Positions 8,734-16,397 of a DNA stretch of 20,065 nucleotides are shown here, piece after piece. The stretch spans positions 1 to 20,065 of the forward strand of contig CAZKYP010000042.1 of the NCBI GenBank assembly GCA_964556885.1, in the 5' to 3' direction. Position numbers and translations under genes: made by a program. The stretch comes from CAZKYP01 sp964556885 (lineage in GTDB: Bacteria; Planctomycetota; Phycisphaerae; Sedimentisphaerales; Anaerobacaceae). How positions within the stretch are numbered: the first letter of the stretch is position 1; each line of letters opens with the position of its first letter. The notes under the pieces are model-generated. The model was not told the origin of the DNA and searched no databases. It saw only the letters and a list, made by a program, of their open reading frames with translations.

Positions 8734-10349
8734 TGTGCACTCTGTTCCCACATTCCATCAGGTCTAACCTGAAGTACGCCTGTATCACGGAAAAAGTTCA
8801 ATTTTGATATTGTATGATCAACTAAAGCTCCTGAAACGTTGTTCTGGGCGCTTACCAAGTCATCTTCTGTTTGTAGTAATAGTCGAATTGTAGTTAATCC
8901 ATATTGCAATCGCAATTTCTGCTCTTCTACACGTCTTTCAGCTAGTCGAAGGCCGACTTTTTGAATCCTGTAGGTTTCGGCAGTCTCTATCAGGTTACGA
9001 TAAGCCTGCCGGATGTCTAATTTGATTCTTTCGACGTCATTGTCATACCCACGCTGCTGCCGCTGTAACGAAATTAATGCCTCACGATAAGCATTTCGTT
9101 CGTTTTTCCTATCAATAGGCAGGTCCGCCTCGAATCCCAGTTCGTAAACACCCCGATGAAACTGTAAATTTTGGAAGTCGGTTTCATTTCTTGGTGAACT
9201 GACATCGACGCTGCCGACCAAATTCAACTGTACACCAAGTCCTTCAGCGGCTAATTCGAGCTGTCGCTGTGAATCTTCAAGGCCGTCTTTCGTATTGGCA
9301 AGGTCCAGTCGCCGGTTCAATGCCATCTCGATGGCTTCCTGCTCGGAATATCCTGGTCGTCCGACACCGCTCTGCTCAAGGACGAGCAAATCATTCTGGT
9401 CTAATACGATATTAGCATCCGTTGGTATCGCCAGTCTTATCTTGAAGCTGTCGAGCGTCTGCTCATAATTTTGCCGGGTTGAAACAAGATTGTTTTCGGC
9501 TGTAAGCAGTTTTTGCTCCGCCTCATCCGCTTCGGCAGGAGCACTTTGACCGACTTCTACCTGCATTCTTAGCTGATTGGTAGAGTCGATTAGCCTTTTA
9601 TAACTTGCTTCGGCGATAACCACCCTTTCTTTTTGCAGTAAAACACGATAATAGTCGCTGATAATGCTTACTACGAATGTCTGACGATACCGGTTGAATG
9701 TGCGTATGGAATATAAAACATTTCGTTCGGCCTGGGTCAGTCTTTCTTTGGCCTGTTTGCCTGCTCCTGAGCCTAAGAGCGGAATGGTTATATCGCTGTT
9801 CAGTACTGAACTTAAGGCATTTCGAGGATCACCGGTTAAAAATCTCATCCAGTCAATTGCAATACCGGCGTTAAAAAGGATACCGCCGAGCAAAAGCTGA
9901 GATGTGTCTGCCCCGCTTGACGACTCAACGGTTACGTCGTCTCCGTTGCTTTTATCATCTGTGTAAGTACCATCAATAGTTCCGAACCATCTTATAGCAT
10001 ACTGGTATCTTGTTCCTGTTAAGTCCAGTGCGGATAGGTAAAGTGATTCCTTTTGAGATTGGTAATCTCGGTTATATTTCGTTGCGAGAGCTACTGCCTG
10101 CCGTAGGTTGATTACGCCTGAGGACGGTACCATTTGAGCGATCTCAACATCGTTAGGCGTTGTGTCGTTAACTTTATAATTTGTCATCTCGCCGAAGTCG
10201 TCATGCCATTTATTTTCGAGGATTTTGTAAACCTCTTTATCGGCGTCTTCCTTGTAAAATTTACGACTGCATCCATTGAGGGCGATAAAAACAAAAACTG
10301 AGCAAATGAGCAATGATAATGTAATTGAAATTTTCAATCGCCAGACCAA
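8730..10349 (-). CDS. TolC-family outer-membrane efflux lipoprotein
   Basis: The outer-membrane channel of the ABC export operon, and its first gene; about 539 residues. It has the long paired-helix pattern of OEP repeats in both halves (for example 'AEADEAEQKLLTAENNLVST' and 'LDIRQAYRNLIETAETYRIQ'). The N-terminus is a hydrophobic signal with a Cys in 'ALNGC', a plausible lipobox, so the mature protein is probably lipid-anchored like OprM. The frame has no ATG at the right place. A TTG at 10349 has GGAG at 10362-10359, exactly 9 bases upstream, and gives a normal signal peptide; another TTG at 10364 overlaps that GGAG and is less likely. The stop overlaps the adaptor start as ATGA. I did not find a convincing promoter in the spacer upstream. 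Confidence 0.9.
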   Translation of the reverse strand: MVWRLKISITLSLLICSVFVFIALNGCSRKFYKEDADKEVYKILENKWHDDFGEMTNYKVNDTTPNDVEIAQMVPSSGVINLRQAVALATKYNRDYQSQKESLYLSALDLTGTRYQYAIRWFGTIDGTYTDDKSNGDDVTVESSSGADTSQLLLGGILFNAGIAIDWMRFLTGDPRNALSSVLNSDITIPLLGSGAGKQAKERLTQAERNVLYSIRTFNRYRQTFVVSIISDYYRVLLQKERVVIAEASYKRLIDSTNQLRMQVEVGQSAPAEADEAEQKLLTAENNLVSTRQNYEQTLDSFKIRLAIPTDANIVLDQNDLLVLEQSGVGRPGYSEQEAIEMALNRRLDLANTKDGLEDSQRQLELAAEGLGVQLNLVGSVDVSSPRNETDFQNLQFHRGVYELGFEADLPIDRKNERNAYREALISLQRQQRGYDNDVERIKLDIRQAYRNLIETAETYRIQKVGLRLAERRVEEQKLRLQYGLTTIRLLLQTEDDLVSAQNNVSGALVDHTISKLNFFRDTGVLQVRPDGMWEQSAQ

Positions 10350-10364
10350 GATATCTTTCTCCAA

Positions 10365-10761
10365 TCTAATTCTATCATTAATTTCTATTGTTATTTTAAG
10401 GTTTCCACATACTTATGCTCATAAAAACATTAATTTTACTGTAACATGGGTCATTAAACAATTTAAAATACCCATTCTTACACCCCTTTTAATGTCTTAG
10501 ACGCTTTGACAGGGGCTATTATTGCTGAAAATTCGAGATAAATTATAAAAACTGATAATTTCCGGCAAAAAATTTCTGATAATTCCGTTGCAAAAGGCAA
10601 TAATTCAGTATAAATTTTCCCGGTGCTTGGAAGTTATTATGGATTTGAAAACGGGCTTTTTCCGTGTTTTCATGCAAAAACCTTAGTTTTTTAATCGTGT
10701 TGACCCGGAAGGCATGAAAAAGTCATAAAGAGTCAAATGTAATTCCATCAGAATTGAAGAT
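10365..10761. other. 397-base spacer between the ABC operon and tRNA-Cys, with short repeats
   Basis: No gene is visible in this AT-rich stretch. It must hold the promoter of the minus-strand export operon, but no good -35/-10 pair stands out. Three similar blocks begin at 10525 (CTGAAAATTC), 10552 (CTGATAATTTCCG) and 10576 (CTGATAATTCCG), spaced 27 and 24 bases apart; the last two are each followed by a GCAAAA. They could be operator-like direct repeats for a regulator of the export operon. A weak bulged hairpin (GAAAAC pairing with GTTTTC, about 10647-10671) lies further on. Confidence 0.4.
10700..10729 (+). promoter_or_regulatory. Probable sigma-70 promoter of the tRNA-Cys gene
   Basis: TTGACC (10700-10705), an 18-base spacer and CATAAA (10724-10729) lie 33 bases before the tRNA 5' end. 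The -35 matches 5 of 6 consensus bases and the -10 matches 4 of 6. The spacing to the tRNA fits a short leader removed by RNase P. Confidence 0.45.
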
Positions 10762-10835
10762 GGCGGCGTAGCCAAGTGGTCTAAGGCGACGGTTTGCAAA
10801 ACCGTTATCCGTCGGTTCGAATCCGACCGCCGCCT
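10762..10835 (+). tRNA. tRNA-Cys (GCA)
   Basis: A full cloverleaf can be drawn. The acceptor stem GGCGGCG pairs with CGCCGCC (10828-10834). The D arm is GCC/GGC. The anticodon stem ACGGT/ACCGT encloses the loop TTGCAAA with anticodon GCA. The variable loop is TATCC and the T arm is GTCGG-TTCGAAT-CCGAC. The discriminator base is T, the known identity base (U73) of tRNA-Cys. CCA is not encoded and must be added afterwards. It stands alone, with no neighbouring tRNA and no integrase or duplicated tRNA end to suggest an integration site. Confidence 0.95.
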
Positions 10836-10883
10836 GTTTTTGCAGCAATCGGATAGGCTATTTGGAAAAGTGCTTAAGATCTA

Positions 10884-11645
10884 TTAATCAACCTTATCGT
10901 CCAGCCCGTTAATATCCTTGTATTCATTACGCTGAAGCCATTCTTTTATAATACCGAAGCTGTTTCCGTTTGTATCCACACCACCTTCGGCCCATTCAAA
11001 TGGATTGTGTATAAAATTCTTTCCGCCGGATTTTTGGTAGTCCTGCCAATATAGATAAGCCACACGCGTCCACAATGTATTGAGCCTGAGAGAAACCGAG
11101 AAGATTTTATTGTAAATGGATGCCGAGCTATAGTCTATGCTGTCTAAATATTCGATATAACTTCCTTCGAGAATTAGCGGAATCGCTTTGTAATTCTGGC
11201 TTGAAGACATGGCTATGTTGTTTATTGTCGCTGTGCCGCGTAACATCAGGATTACAACCTGGCTATCCTGTGGTGTATTTATGTCTGTGAGAATCCAATA
11301 TACAAACTCGCCGACATCAATTCTTTCAATTTTGAAGTTAAGTTGAGTTTGTTCGTAGTACTTTCTCTGTCCATGTCTCCAATAGTCAATTTGTATTGCC
11401 TTGTTGATGAGAATGATTTGATTGTCTGAATCAAATTCCGCATCGAGCAGCAGGTATCCTCTGGATGTCCATTCACCTGCGTTCCATTCGAATCCTGTAA
11501 AATTCGGATCGTTCGGATCCGGTGTTTCCAGCCCCTCGGCCCTGAAGCCGTTGCAGATTTTATTGTAGATAAGAATCTCGCCTTCGGCCGGTGTACAAAT
11601 TGCAAGCATGGTTAGTACAATTATTAATTTGGCCAGGATTTTCAT
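10884..11645 (-). CDS. Exported protein of unknown function
   Basis: I do not recognise this 253-residue protein. It has a clear Sec signal peptide ('MKILAKLIIVLTMLAICTPA', cleavage probably after AEG near residue 23), so it acts outside the cytoplasm. The mature part is rich in aromatic residues and Asn/Asp, predicts as mostly beta strands with an aromatic C-terminal helix region ('LNTLWTRVAYLYWQDYQKSG'), and has no Cys-rich, catalytic or repeat motif I can name. Near the N-terminus is 'DPNDPNFTGFEWNAGEW'. The start is supported by AGGAG about 8 bases upstream. It stands alone between the tRNA gene and a 476-base spacer; orientation and spacing link it to no neighbour. The gene itself is secure, its role is not. 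Confidence 0.8.
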   Translation of the reverse strand: MKILAKLIIVLTMLAICTPAEGEILIYNKICNGFRAEGLETPDPNDPNFTGFEWNAGEWTSRGYLLLDAEFDSDNQIILINKAIQIDYWRHGQRKYYEQTQLNFKIERIDVGEFVYWILTDINTPQDSQVVILMLRGTATINNIAMSSSQNYKAIPLILEGSYIEYLDSIDYSSASIYNKIFSVSLRLNTLWTRVAYLYWQDYQKSGGKNFIHNPFEWAEGGVDTNGNSFGIIKEWLQRNEYKDINGLDDKVD

Positions 11646-12121
11646 TTTATTCTCCTTTTCCGGCTCGAATACCTGCCGTCTATTTTCAGCCGGATTGATA
11701 TGTAATACCGTGCTATTTAGGTCCCGGTTATAAATTTGGGAATGTCCGATACTTCTTTTTACAATCGGGAACCTTTTAATAAAACGGAACGTTACTTTAT
11801 ATTAAGGCTCGAAATTTGTATAAACTTCATGTATTACAAATCGCCACTATGGTATCGACAATAGATAGAGCCGGATTAACCTTGGATTTGACAATCTGCT
11901 GTTTGAACAATTAATTTTTATTTTTACAGGTGGGAAGATGTTTTTTACGAAATGATTACAATTACACAAAATAATTATAGGACTATGGTTTATTTATATT
12001 GTAATCTTTGATTGACTCGGCTGAATCAAATGTTTTCTATTCATTCTTGCTCGATAAGGTGGTTTTGTGCTTGATTTGAGATTGATTTGTGATTATTTTG
12101 ATTTCGAGGGTGGAAATTTGA
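11646..12121. other. 476-base spacer between divergent genes
   Basis: No gene is visible. The spacer must carry promoters for the exported protein (leftward) and the PilZ protein (rightward). A perfect TTGACA lies at 11888-11893 on the plus strand, but the sequence 17 bases on (TTAATT) is a poor -10. An inverted repeat TTGATT...AATCAA (12008-12029, 10-base loop) and several TTGATT-like units from about 12069 to 12105 lie just before the PilZ start. They could be regulatory, but chance is not excluded in such AT-rich sequence. Confidence 0.35.
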
Positions 12122-12976
12122 ATGGAATCAGGCATGGAAGCAGCCAACGAACAAAGGATAGAACGAAGATTATATTACCGCTGGCCCGTTCGGTTCGCCT
12201 ATAGATCGGGCGAAAAATTCATTCAGGGCCAGGCGGTTGATGTTAACAGTTCCGGGATGGCGTTTTTTTGCCGTTCCTGGGCGGAAGGTCTTCGATTGGG
12301 TCAGCAAATCACGACCGATTTTGGTGTACCGCACTTTAATTCGGGCGATTCCTTTGACACGGTGTTTTTCAGCCGCAGCGGCCGGGTTTGTCGAGTCGAC
12401 GATTTGAAAAATCAGGTTCGTCGTATTGTAATCCGGTTTGCCGAACCATTGTTTTTCAGGCCGGGTGAACAGAATGTTAGCGAAGCGGATTCGCAGCGAA
12501 GGTTGAAAAACAAAGCCATGTCTATGGTCAGGAATGAGGAAAAAGAAAGGATTTATAATGAAGTGTTGGCGGGAGCTCGAGAGCGAATAAGGGCATACGC
12601 TGAGGCGAAAGATGAAGCTCTGGAGAAACTCAAGGCCGAGATTGAACTGAGATGCAGGATAGAGGAGGCCGCCAAAATTGAAACTCAGGCCAGAGAAAAA
12701 GCGGAGCAAAAGCTGAAGTCGGAGGCAATGTTAAGGGCGAAAGCGGAAAAGAGAGCCAGGGCTGAAGCGGAAAAAAGATTGCAGTTGGAAGCGGATTTTG
12801 AACAAAAACTCAAATCTTACGAAGAGGCCATTACAAGGATGAAAGAGGAATTACGAGATAATACTGGTGTGAGTGACCAAAGGATATTCGAAATCGAAGA
12901 TAAAGCAAAACCGGGAACAAAGGGTGTTTTGAAGAAGGTCGGAGGTTTCATCAAAGACAGGGACAGGATCTTTTGA
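12122..12976 (+). CDS. PilZ-domain protein with C-terminal coiled coil
   Basis: The first 115 or so of 284 residues form a PilZ domain, a cyclic-di-GMP receptor fold: 'ERRLYYRWPVRFAY' carries the RxxxR motif (R16, R20) and 'DVNSSGMAF' stands at the (D/N)xSxxG motif. In that second motif the Ser is Asn (N41), so binding is likely but not certain. Residues about 125-260 are a highly charged Ala/Glu/Lys/Arg coiled coil, which suggests dimerisation or a partner-binding rod; a short basic Gly-containing tail ends the protein. No membrane segment or signal is seen, so it is cytoplasmic. The ATG at 12122 has GAGGGTGG 8 bases upstream. The macro-domain gene follows about 60 bases later on the same strand and may be co-transcribed. 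Which process it controls cannot be told. Confidence 0.85.
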   Translation: MESGMEAANEQRIERRLYYRWPVRFAYRSGEKFIQGQAVDVNSSGMAFFCRSWAEGLRLGQQITTDFGVPHFNSGDSFDTVFFSRSGRVCRVDDLKNQVRRIVIRFAEPLFFRPGEQNVSEADSQRRLKNKAMSMVRNEEKERIYNEVLAGARERIRAYAEAKDEALEKLKAEIELRCRIEEAAKIETQAREKAEQKLKSEAMLRAKAEKRARAEAEKRLQLEADFEQKLKSYEEAITRMKEELRDNTGVSDQRIFEIEDKAKPGTKGVLKKVGGFIKDRDRIF

Positions 12977-13035
12977 TTGCTTCTTGAGGGAATATTAGCC
13001 GGGCGTATGATTTACCGATGAAAGGTTTCGTCGGC

Positions 13036-13566
13036 ATGAAGGTAAATATCGGAAATAGCGTTTTGGAATTGCTGGATGCTGACATTACCGAAATTCAGAC
13101 CGATGCGATTATCAATGCGGCGAACGCTCAATTGATTCTCGGCGGCGGAGTGGCCGGGGCGATAAGGAGAAAAGGCGGCCCGGAAATCCAAAAGGAATGT
13201 AATAAGAAGGGACCGACGTTTGTCGGCGGCGCGGTAATTACAAACGGCGGTAATTTGAAGGCGAAGTTCGTAATTCATGCTGTCGGACCTCGAATGGGCG
13301 AGGGGGATGAGGACAACAAACTTAAAAATGCCACGCTGAACTCACTAAAACTGGCCGACGAGCACCGTCTAAAGAGTATCTCATTTCCGGCAATCAGCAC
13401 GGGTATCTTCGGTTTTCCGGTTGAAAGGTGCGCCCAAATAATGCTCGGAACGACCATCGAATATCTCAAAGGCAGTACCGGTCTGGAGAAAGTCGTATTT
13501 TGCCTTTTCGGCAGGGACAGTTTCGATGTCTTTGTAAACCAACTGCAAAAGGAGACATCCGGATGA
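13036..13566 (+). CDS. Macro-domain protein (ADP-ribose / O-acetyl-ADP-ribose processing)
   Basis: The 176-residue protein is a single macro domain, a fold that binds ADP-ribose and often removes it or its acetyl ester. Landmarks are 'DADITEIQTDAIINAAN' (NAAN 27-30), the phosphate-binding loop 'GGGVAGAI' (36-43) and the second loop 'STGIFGFP' (121-128). The MacroD-type catalytic Asp in GGGVDGAI is Ala here (A40), as in the AF1521-like group, so the class differs from E. coli YmdB and hydrolase activity is not assured. I chose the ATG at 13036 because AAAGG lies 10 bases before it and the family starts there; the ATG at 13018 has no ribosome site. Its stop overlaps the alcohol dehydrogenase start as ATGA, so the two are made together. 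Confidence 0.88.
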   Translation: MKVNIGNSVLELLDADITEIQTDAIINAANAQLILGGGVAGAIRRKGGPEIQKECNKKGPTFVGGAVITNGGNLKAKFVIHAVGPRMGEGDEDNKLKNATLNSLKLADEHRLKSISFPAISTGIFGFPVERCAQIMLGTTIEYLKGSTGLEKVVFCLFGRDSFDVFVNQLQKETSG

Positions 13567-14573
13567 GGGCGGTAGTGTTGGAAAAGCACTCAGGCATCGA
13601 AAACAGGCCGTTAAGACTTGTTGATTTGCCCGTACCTGTGCCGGAGAAAAACCAGGTTCTCGTAAAGGTATCGGTTTGCGGCGCGTGTCATACGGACCTT
13701 GATGAAGTTGAAGGGCGGTTGGAGCCGACGAAATGGCCCATCGTTCCCGGCCACCAGATTGTCGGACAAGTAGTTAATAAGGGAGATAGCGTAGCAAAAT
13801 TCCAGACGGGGGACCGAGTGGGTATTACCTGGCTCAATTACAGTTGCGGCGAATGTGAATTCTGCCGATCCGGGAGCGAGAACCTGTGCGAGAAGGCGAA
13901 ATGGACCGGCAGGGATGTGGACGGCGGCTATGCAGAATTTACCGTCATCGATGAGAATTTCGCTTACCCGGTTCCTGAACAATTTTCTGATGCACAGGCA
14001 GCTCCACTTTTATGCGCCGGTGTCATTGGGTATCGCACGCTCAGGCTTGCAGATATTAAGGATGGTGAAAAAATAGGATTGTTCGGTTTTGGAGCATCGG
14101 CCCATATCGTTATCCAGATAATCAAACATAAGTATCCCGGTAGTCCGGTCTATGTCTTTACGAAAACATCTCATCATGCCGAGCTGGCCCGGCGTCTCGG
14201 CGCCGTCTGGACGGGCCGCTCCGAAGATAAACCTGCCGTGAAGCTGAATAAGATTATGGATTTTACGCCGGTGGGCGAGTGTGTCCGGGATGCTCTTGGT
14301 GTTTTAGAAAGGGGTGGCCGACTGGTTATAAATGCCATCCGCAAGGAAACACCTGTACCACCTCTGGAGTATATGGAGTTTCTCTGGCTCGAAAAAGAAA
14401 TAAAATCGGTTGCGAACGTTACCCGGCGAGATGCAGAGGAATTTTTACCGTTAGCGGCCCAGATACCCATCTTGCCGACAATCGAAGAATTTCCACTGAA
14501 CCAGGCTAATGAAGTTCTCTGTTATATAAAAAATTCGAAACTTCGCGCAGCCGCCGTCCTGAGAGTAGGGTGA
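13563..14573 (+). CDS. Zinc-dependent alcohol dehydrogenase (MDR superfamily)
   Basis: This 336-residue enzyme should oxidise an alcohol or reduce an aldehyde with NAD(P). Probable catalytic zinc ligands are C42 (in 'CGACHTD'), H64 (in 'PGHQIVG') and C151 (in 'LLCAGVIGY'). The structural zinc site is the four-Cys lobe C95, C98, C101, C109. The nucleotide fold begins at 'GLFGFGASA' (G175, G177, and A180 in place of the third Gly). The usual GHE after the zinc His is GHQ, which is common in one branch of this family. The frame is open upstream to 13428, but the ATG at 13563 has GGAG about 9 bases ahead and gives the normal N-terminus. It shares ATGA with the macro-domain gene. The substrate is unknown. 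A weak hairpin without a T-run follows at 14586-14607. Confidence 0.92.
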   Translation: MRAVVLEKHSGIENRPLRLVDLPVPVPEKNQVLVKVSVCGACHTDLDEVEGRLEPTKWPIVPGHQIVGQVVNKGDSVAKFQTGDRVGITWLNYSCGECEFCRSGSENLCEKAKWTGRDVDGGYAEFTVIDENFAYPVPEQFSDAQAAPLLCAGVIGYRTLRLADIKDGEKIGLFGFGASAHIVIQIIKHKYPGSPVYVFTKTSHHAELARRLGAVWTGRSEDKPAVKLNKIMDFTPVGECVRDALGVLERGGRLVINAIRKETPVPPLEYMEFLWLEKEIKSVANVTRRDAEEFLPLAAQIPILPTIEEFPLNQANEVLCYIKNSKLRAAAVLRVG

Positions 14574-14779
14574 TAGGCAATTTATGTTCGGTAATAAAGT
14601 GCCGGACTGATTCTTAGCTTTTGTGTTAAAATTGAGGATATATATTTTTTTAAAATACTTTCGGCCGGGTTGAATTAAAGTAAGGGATTTGGTATTTTGT
14701 AAATAACAGGGCGTAACGATTTTATCGAAATTTAATACAATACTAAAACGGTGGTTATAGTCTAAATGAGGGTGGCGTT

Positions 14780-15268
14780 ATGGAGACGAAGTTCAATGTC
14801 TTTGAAGTTCTCCAGATAGCCGAACGAATCGAGCATAACGGCGCTAAGTTTTATGTTAAAACGGCCGAGTTTTTAGGCGATTCGGATCTGCGCAATTTAT
14901 GCTATATGTTGGCCAACTGGAAGGCCCGGCACGAGAAGATTCTTGCCCAGAGAAGAAAACGATTCTCCGAGAAGACGGGCCAGTTCGGGACTTTCGATCC
15001 GAACAATTATGTTTTATCGAATCCGCAAGTTATGGCGGGGCTTGCCGTTTTTGCCACCAAACCTGGCACGCTTAACGACACACATGGACATATAAACAGG
15101 GAATTAATCCTGAAGGATGCAATCAGAAAATCGAAGGAGGCTATCGTTTTCTACAACGGTTTGAAAGAATTTACCCGAGACCCGGCCAGCAAAGATACCA
15201 TCGATACGATTATTAAAGAAGAGAACCGTCACATCCGGCTGCTGACCGAGAAATTGAATCAGCAGTAA
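14780..15268 (+). CDS. Ferritin-like (rubrerythrin-type) protein with altered iron site
   Basis: The 162-residue protein has the four-helix layout of the rubrerythrin/ferritin-like group, which bind two irons and reduce peroxide or store iron. Helix A has 'AERIEHNGAKFY' (E18, Y25), helix C has 'KEAIVFYNGL', and helix D has an intact 'EENRH' (E147, E148, H151). In helix B, where family members read EExxH, it reads 'WKARH' (W47, K48, H51), so the Glu ligand is missing. There is no rubredoxin domain at the C-terminus. Either the iron site is incomplete and the protein has another role, or a nearby Glu (for example E52) substitutes. GAGGGTGG stands a few bases before the ATG. A weak TACAAT (14736-14741) may be its -10. 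It converges on the RNase HII gene with 8 bases between. Confidence 0.8.
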   Translation: METKFNVFEVLQIAERIEHNGAKFYVKTAEFLGDSDLRNLCYMLANWKARHEKILAQRRKRFSEKTGQFGTFDPNNYVLSNPQVMAGLAVFATKPGTLNDTHGHINRELILKDAIRKSKEAIVFYNGLKEFTRDPASKDTIDTIIKEENRHIRLLTEKLNQQ

Positions 15269-15276
15269 AATACCTG

Positions 15277-16236
15277 TCACCTGCAGCGAATCAGTTGCTC
15301 ACTATTGAATGTTACATGGGGCAGATTCCTCCTGATATCTTCGATAAAGCGCAGACCGTCCTTCCAGTAACCCGCAGTCGGTTTCAGTTCTGCGCCGAAT
15401 CCTGCGAAATATCTGTTTATGCTGCCGACTAAAAGCTCCCTGAGATATTTGCTTGCCATTGATGCAAGTGAGACCGGCAGAAACCGGTCATCGGCGCCGA
15501 CCACGAAATGCAGCCGCATCCGTCTTTCTGCATCCCGCAGTTCATAGCTGCTGGCGGTTTGAGTTTCGTTGAGAATTTTCAAATCCACATTTTCGAACAT
15601 TCGCTGTAAGTTTTCACGATAGTGAACCCGCCCGCCTTGCCTGTCGACCATGACGTGCAAATCGTCGCTTGTATAATTATCCCAGGCCCTTTTAATCAAA
15701 GCAGATGTTGCAGTGAATAATACGTTTGCTTTGTTCTTCACTACGGCCATCATTTTGTTGTAGTAGCCGACATCCAGGCAATAGCTTTTTATATCAAGCA
15801 GTTCGATGCCGTTTGATTTCATGTCCTCTGCAAAAACCGCTGATGCGATTTTTCTGTCACCGTTGTCTGATGCCAGTTGATGGCCTGAGTTTTCCTGGTA
15901 CCACGGATAATCGTCCAGGCGGTCCGGATTATCCGGGCTTAGTATCTCCATCAACTCTGTCAGTGTTGCAGGTTCTTTGTGGAGACATTTTAAAACCGTG
16001 AGAACTGTTCGTTCGAGGTGCCTGATTCCGGTAGATTTGTTGTATGCTTTTTTACTGTCGACAATGAGCAGCCGACCCGCCAGGTGTTTGCGTTTGTCAC
16101 CGACACTTTTTCCAAGAACCTGCCAGAGGTCCTTTGTTATGAGCTGTTCAGGAACAGAAAACGTGCTTGAAGATACGACCAGCGGCCCCAGGATAGGTCC
16201 AAATCCTGCTTCATCAATTCCCACCAAAACTGCCAT
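15277..16236 (-). CDS. Divergent RNase HII-like ribonuclease
   Basis: This should be a type 2 RNase H, cutting the RNA strand of RNA-DNA hybrids and removing misplaced ribonucleotides. The N-terminus 'GIDEAGFGPILGPLVV' is the RNase HII active-site start, with D8 and E9. A later Asp (D198, in 'MVDRQGG') and 'SMASKYLRE' match the remaining acidic positions and the ASxxAKxxRD motif. Three differences stand out: the Arg of the GRG ribonucleotide-sensing loop is Phe (F12), the fourth acidic residue is Glu (E267) instead of Asp, and the protein is 319 residues against about 200 for E. coli RNase HII, with an insert near residues 75-150. Homology is clear, but ribonucleotide specificity may differ. 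The start is a plain ATG; the probable promoter lies about 90 bases upstream. Confidence 0.85.
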   Translation of the reverse strand: MAVLVGIDEAGFGPILGPLVVSSSTFSVPEQLITKDLWQVLGKSVGDKRKHLAGRLLIVDSKKAYNKSTGIRHLERTVLTVLKCLHKEPATLTELMEILSPDNPDRLDDYPWYQENSGHQLASDNGDRKIASAVFAEDMKSNGIELLDIKSYCLDVGYYNKMMAVVKNKANVLFTATSALIKRAWDNYTSDDLHVMVDRQGGRVHYRENLQRMFENVDLKILNETQTASSYELRDAERRMRLHFVVGADDRFLPVSLASMASKYLRELLVGSINRYFAGFGAELKPTAGYWKDGLRFIEDIRRNLPHVTFNSEQLIRCR

Positions 16237-16328
16237 CCGTGCAACTCCTTATCACTCCTTTGTGGTTATTGTATCGTTGGAAAATCCCAATTACCGATTA
16301 TTGACTCAACGAGCTTAGCTTGTAATAA

Positions 16329-16357
16329 AGATTATGAGGAAATGTGTATGTTGTCAA
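16329..16357 (-). promoter_or_regulatory. Possible sigma-70 promoter of the RNase HII gene
   Basis: On the minus strand a perfect TTGACA (16357-16352) is followed by TAATCT at 17-base spacing, or by CATAAT at 15-base spacing. Neither pair is ideal. The position would give a leader of roughly 85 bases. Another minus-strand TTGACA near 16390 has no fitting -10. Confidence 0.35.
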
Positions 16358-16397
16358 ATTCAAACTCTGGATTTTGATAGTGTCTGAAATGTCAAAT

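Noticed and set aside
10647..10671. Terminator before the tRNA gene
   Set aside because: The stem (GAAAAC/GTTTTC) is bulged and AT-rich, with no clean T-run right after it on either strand.
10762..10883. Integration site at the tRNA-Cys gene
   Set aside because: There is no integrase, no repeated tRNA 3' end and no mobile-element gene nearby.
13428..13562. N-terminal extension of the alcohol dehydrogenase
   Set aside because: It lies wholly inside the macro-domain gene in another frame; the ATG at 13563 has a ribosome site and fits the family start.
14586..14607. Terminator after the alcohol dehydrogenase
   Set aside because: GTTCGG/CCGGAC gives a 6-bp stem with one wobble and a 10-base loop, but no T-run follows.
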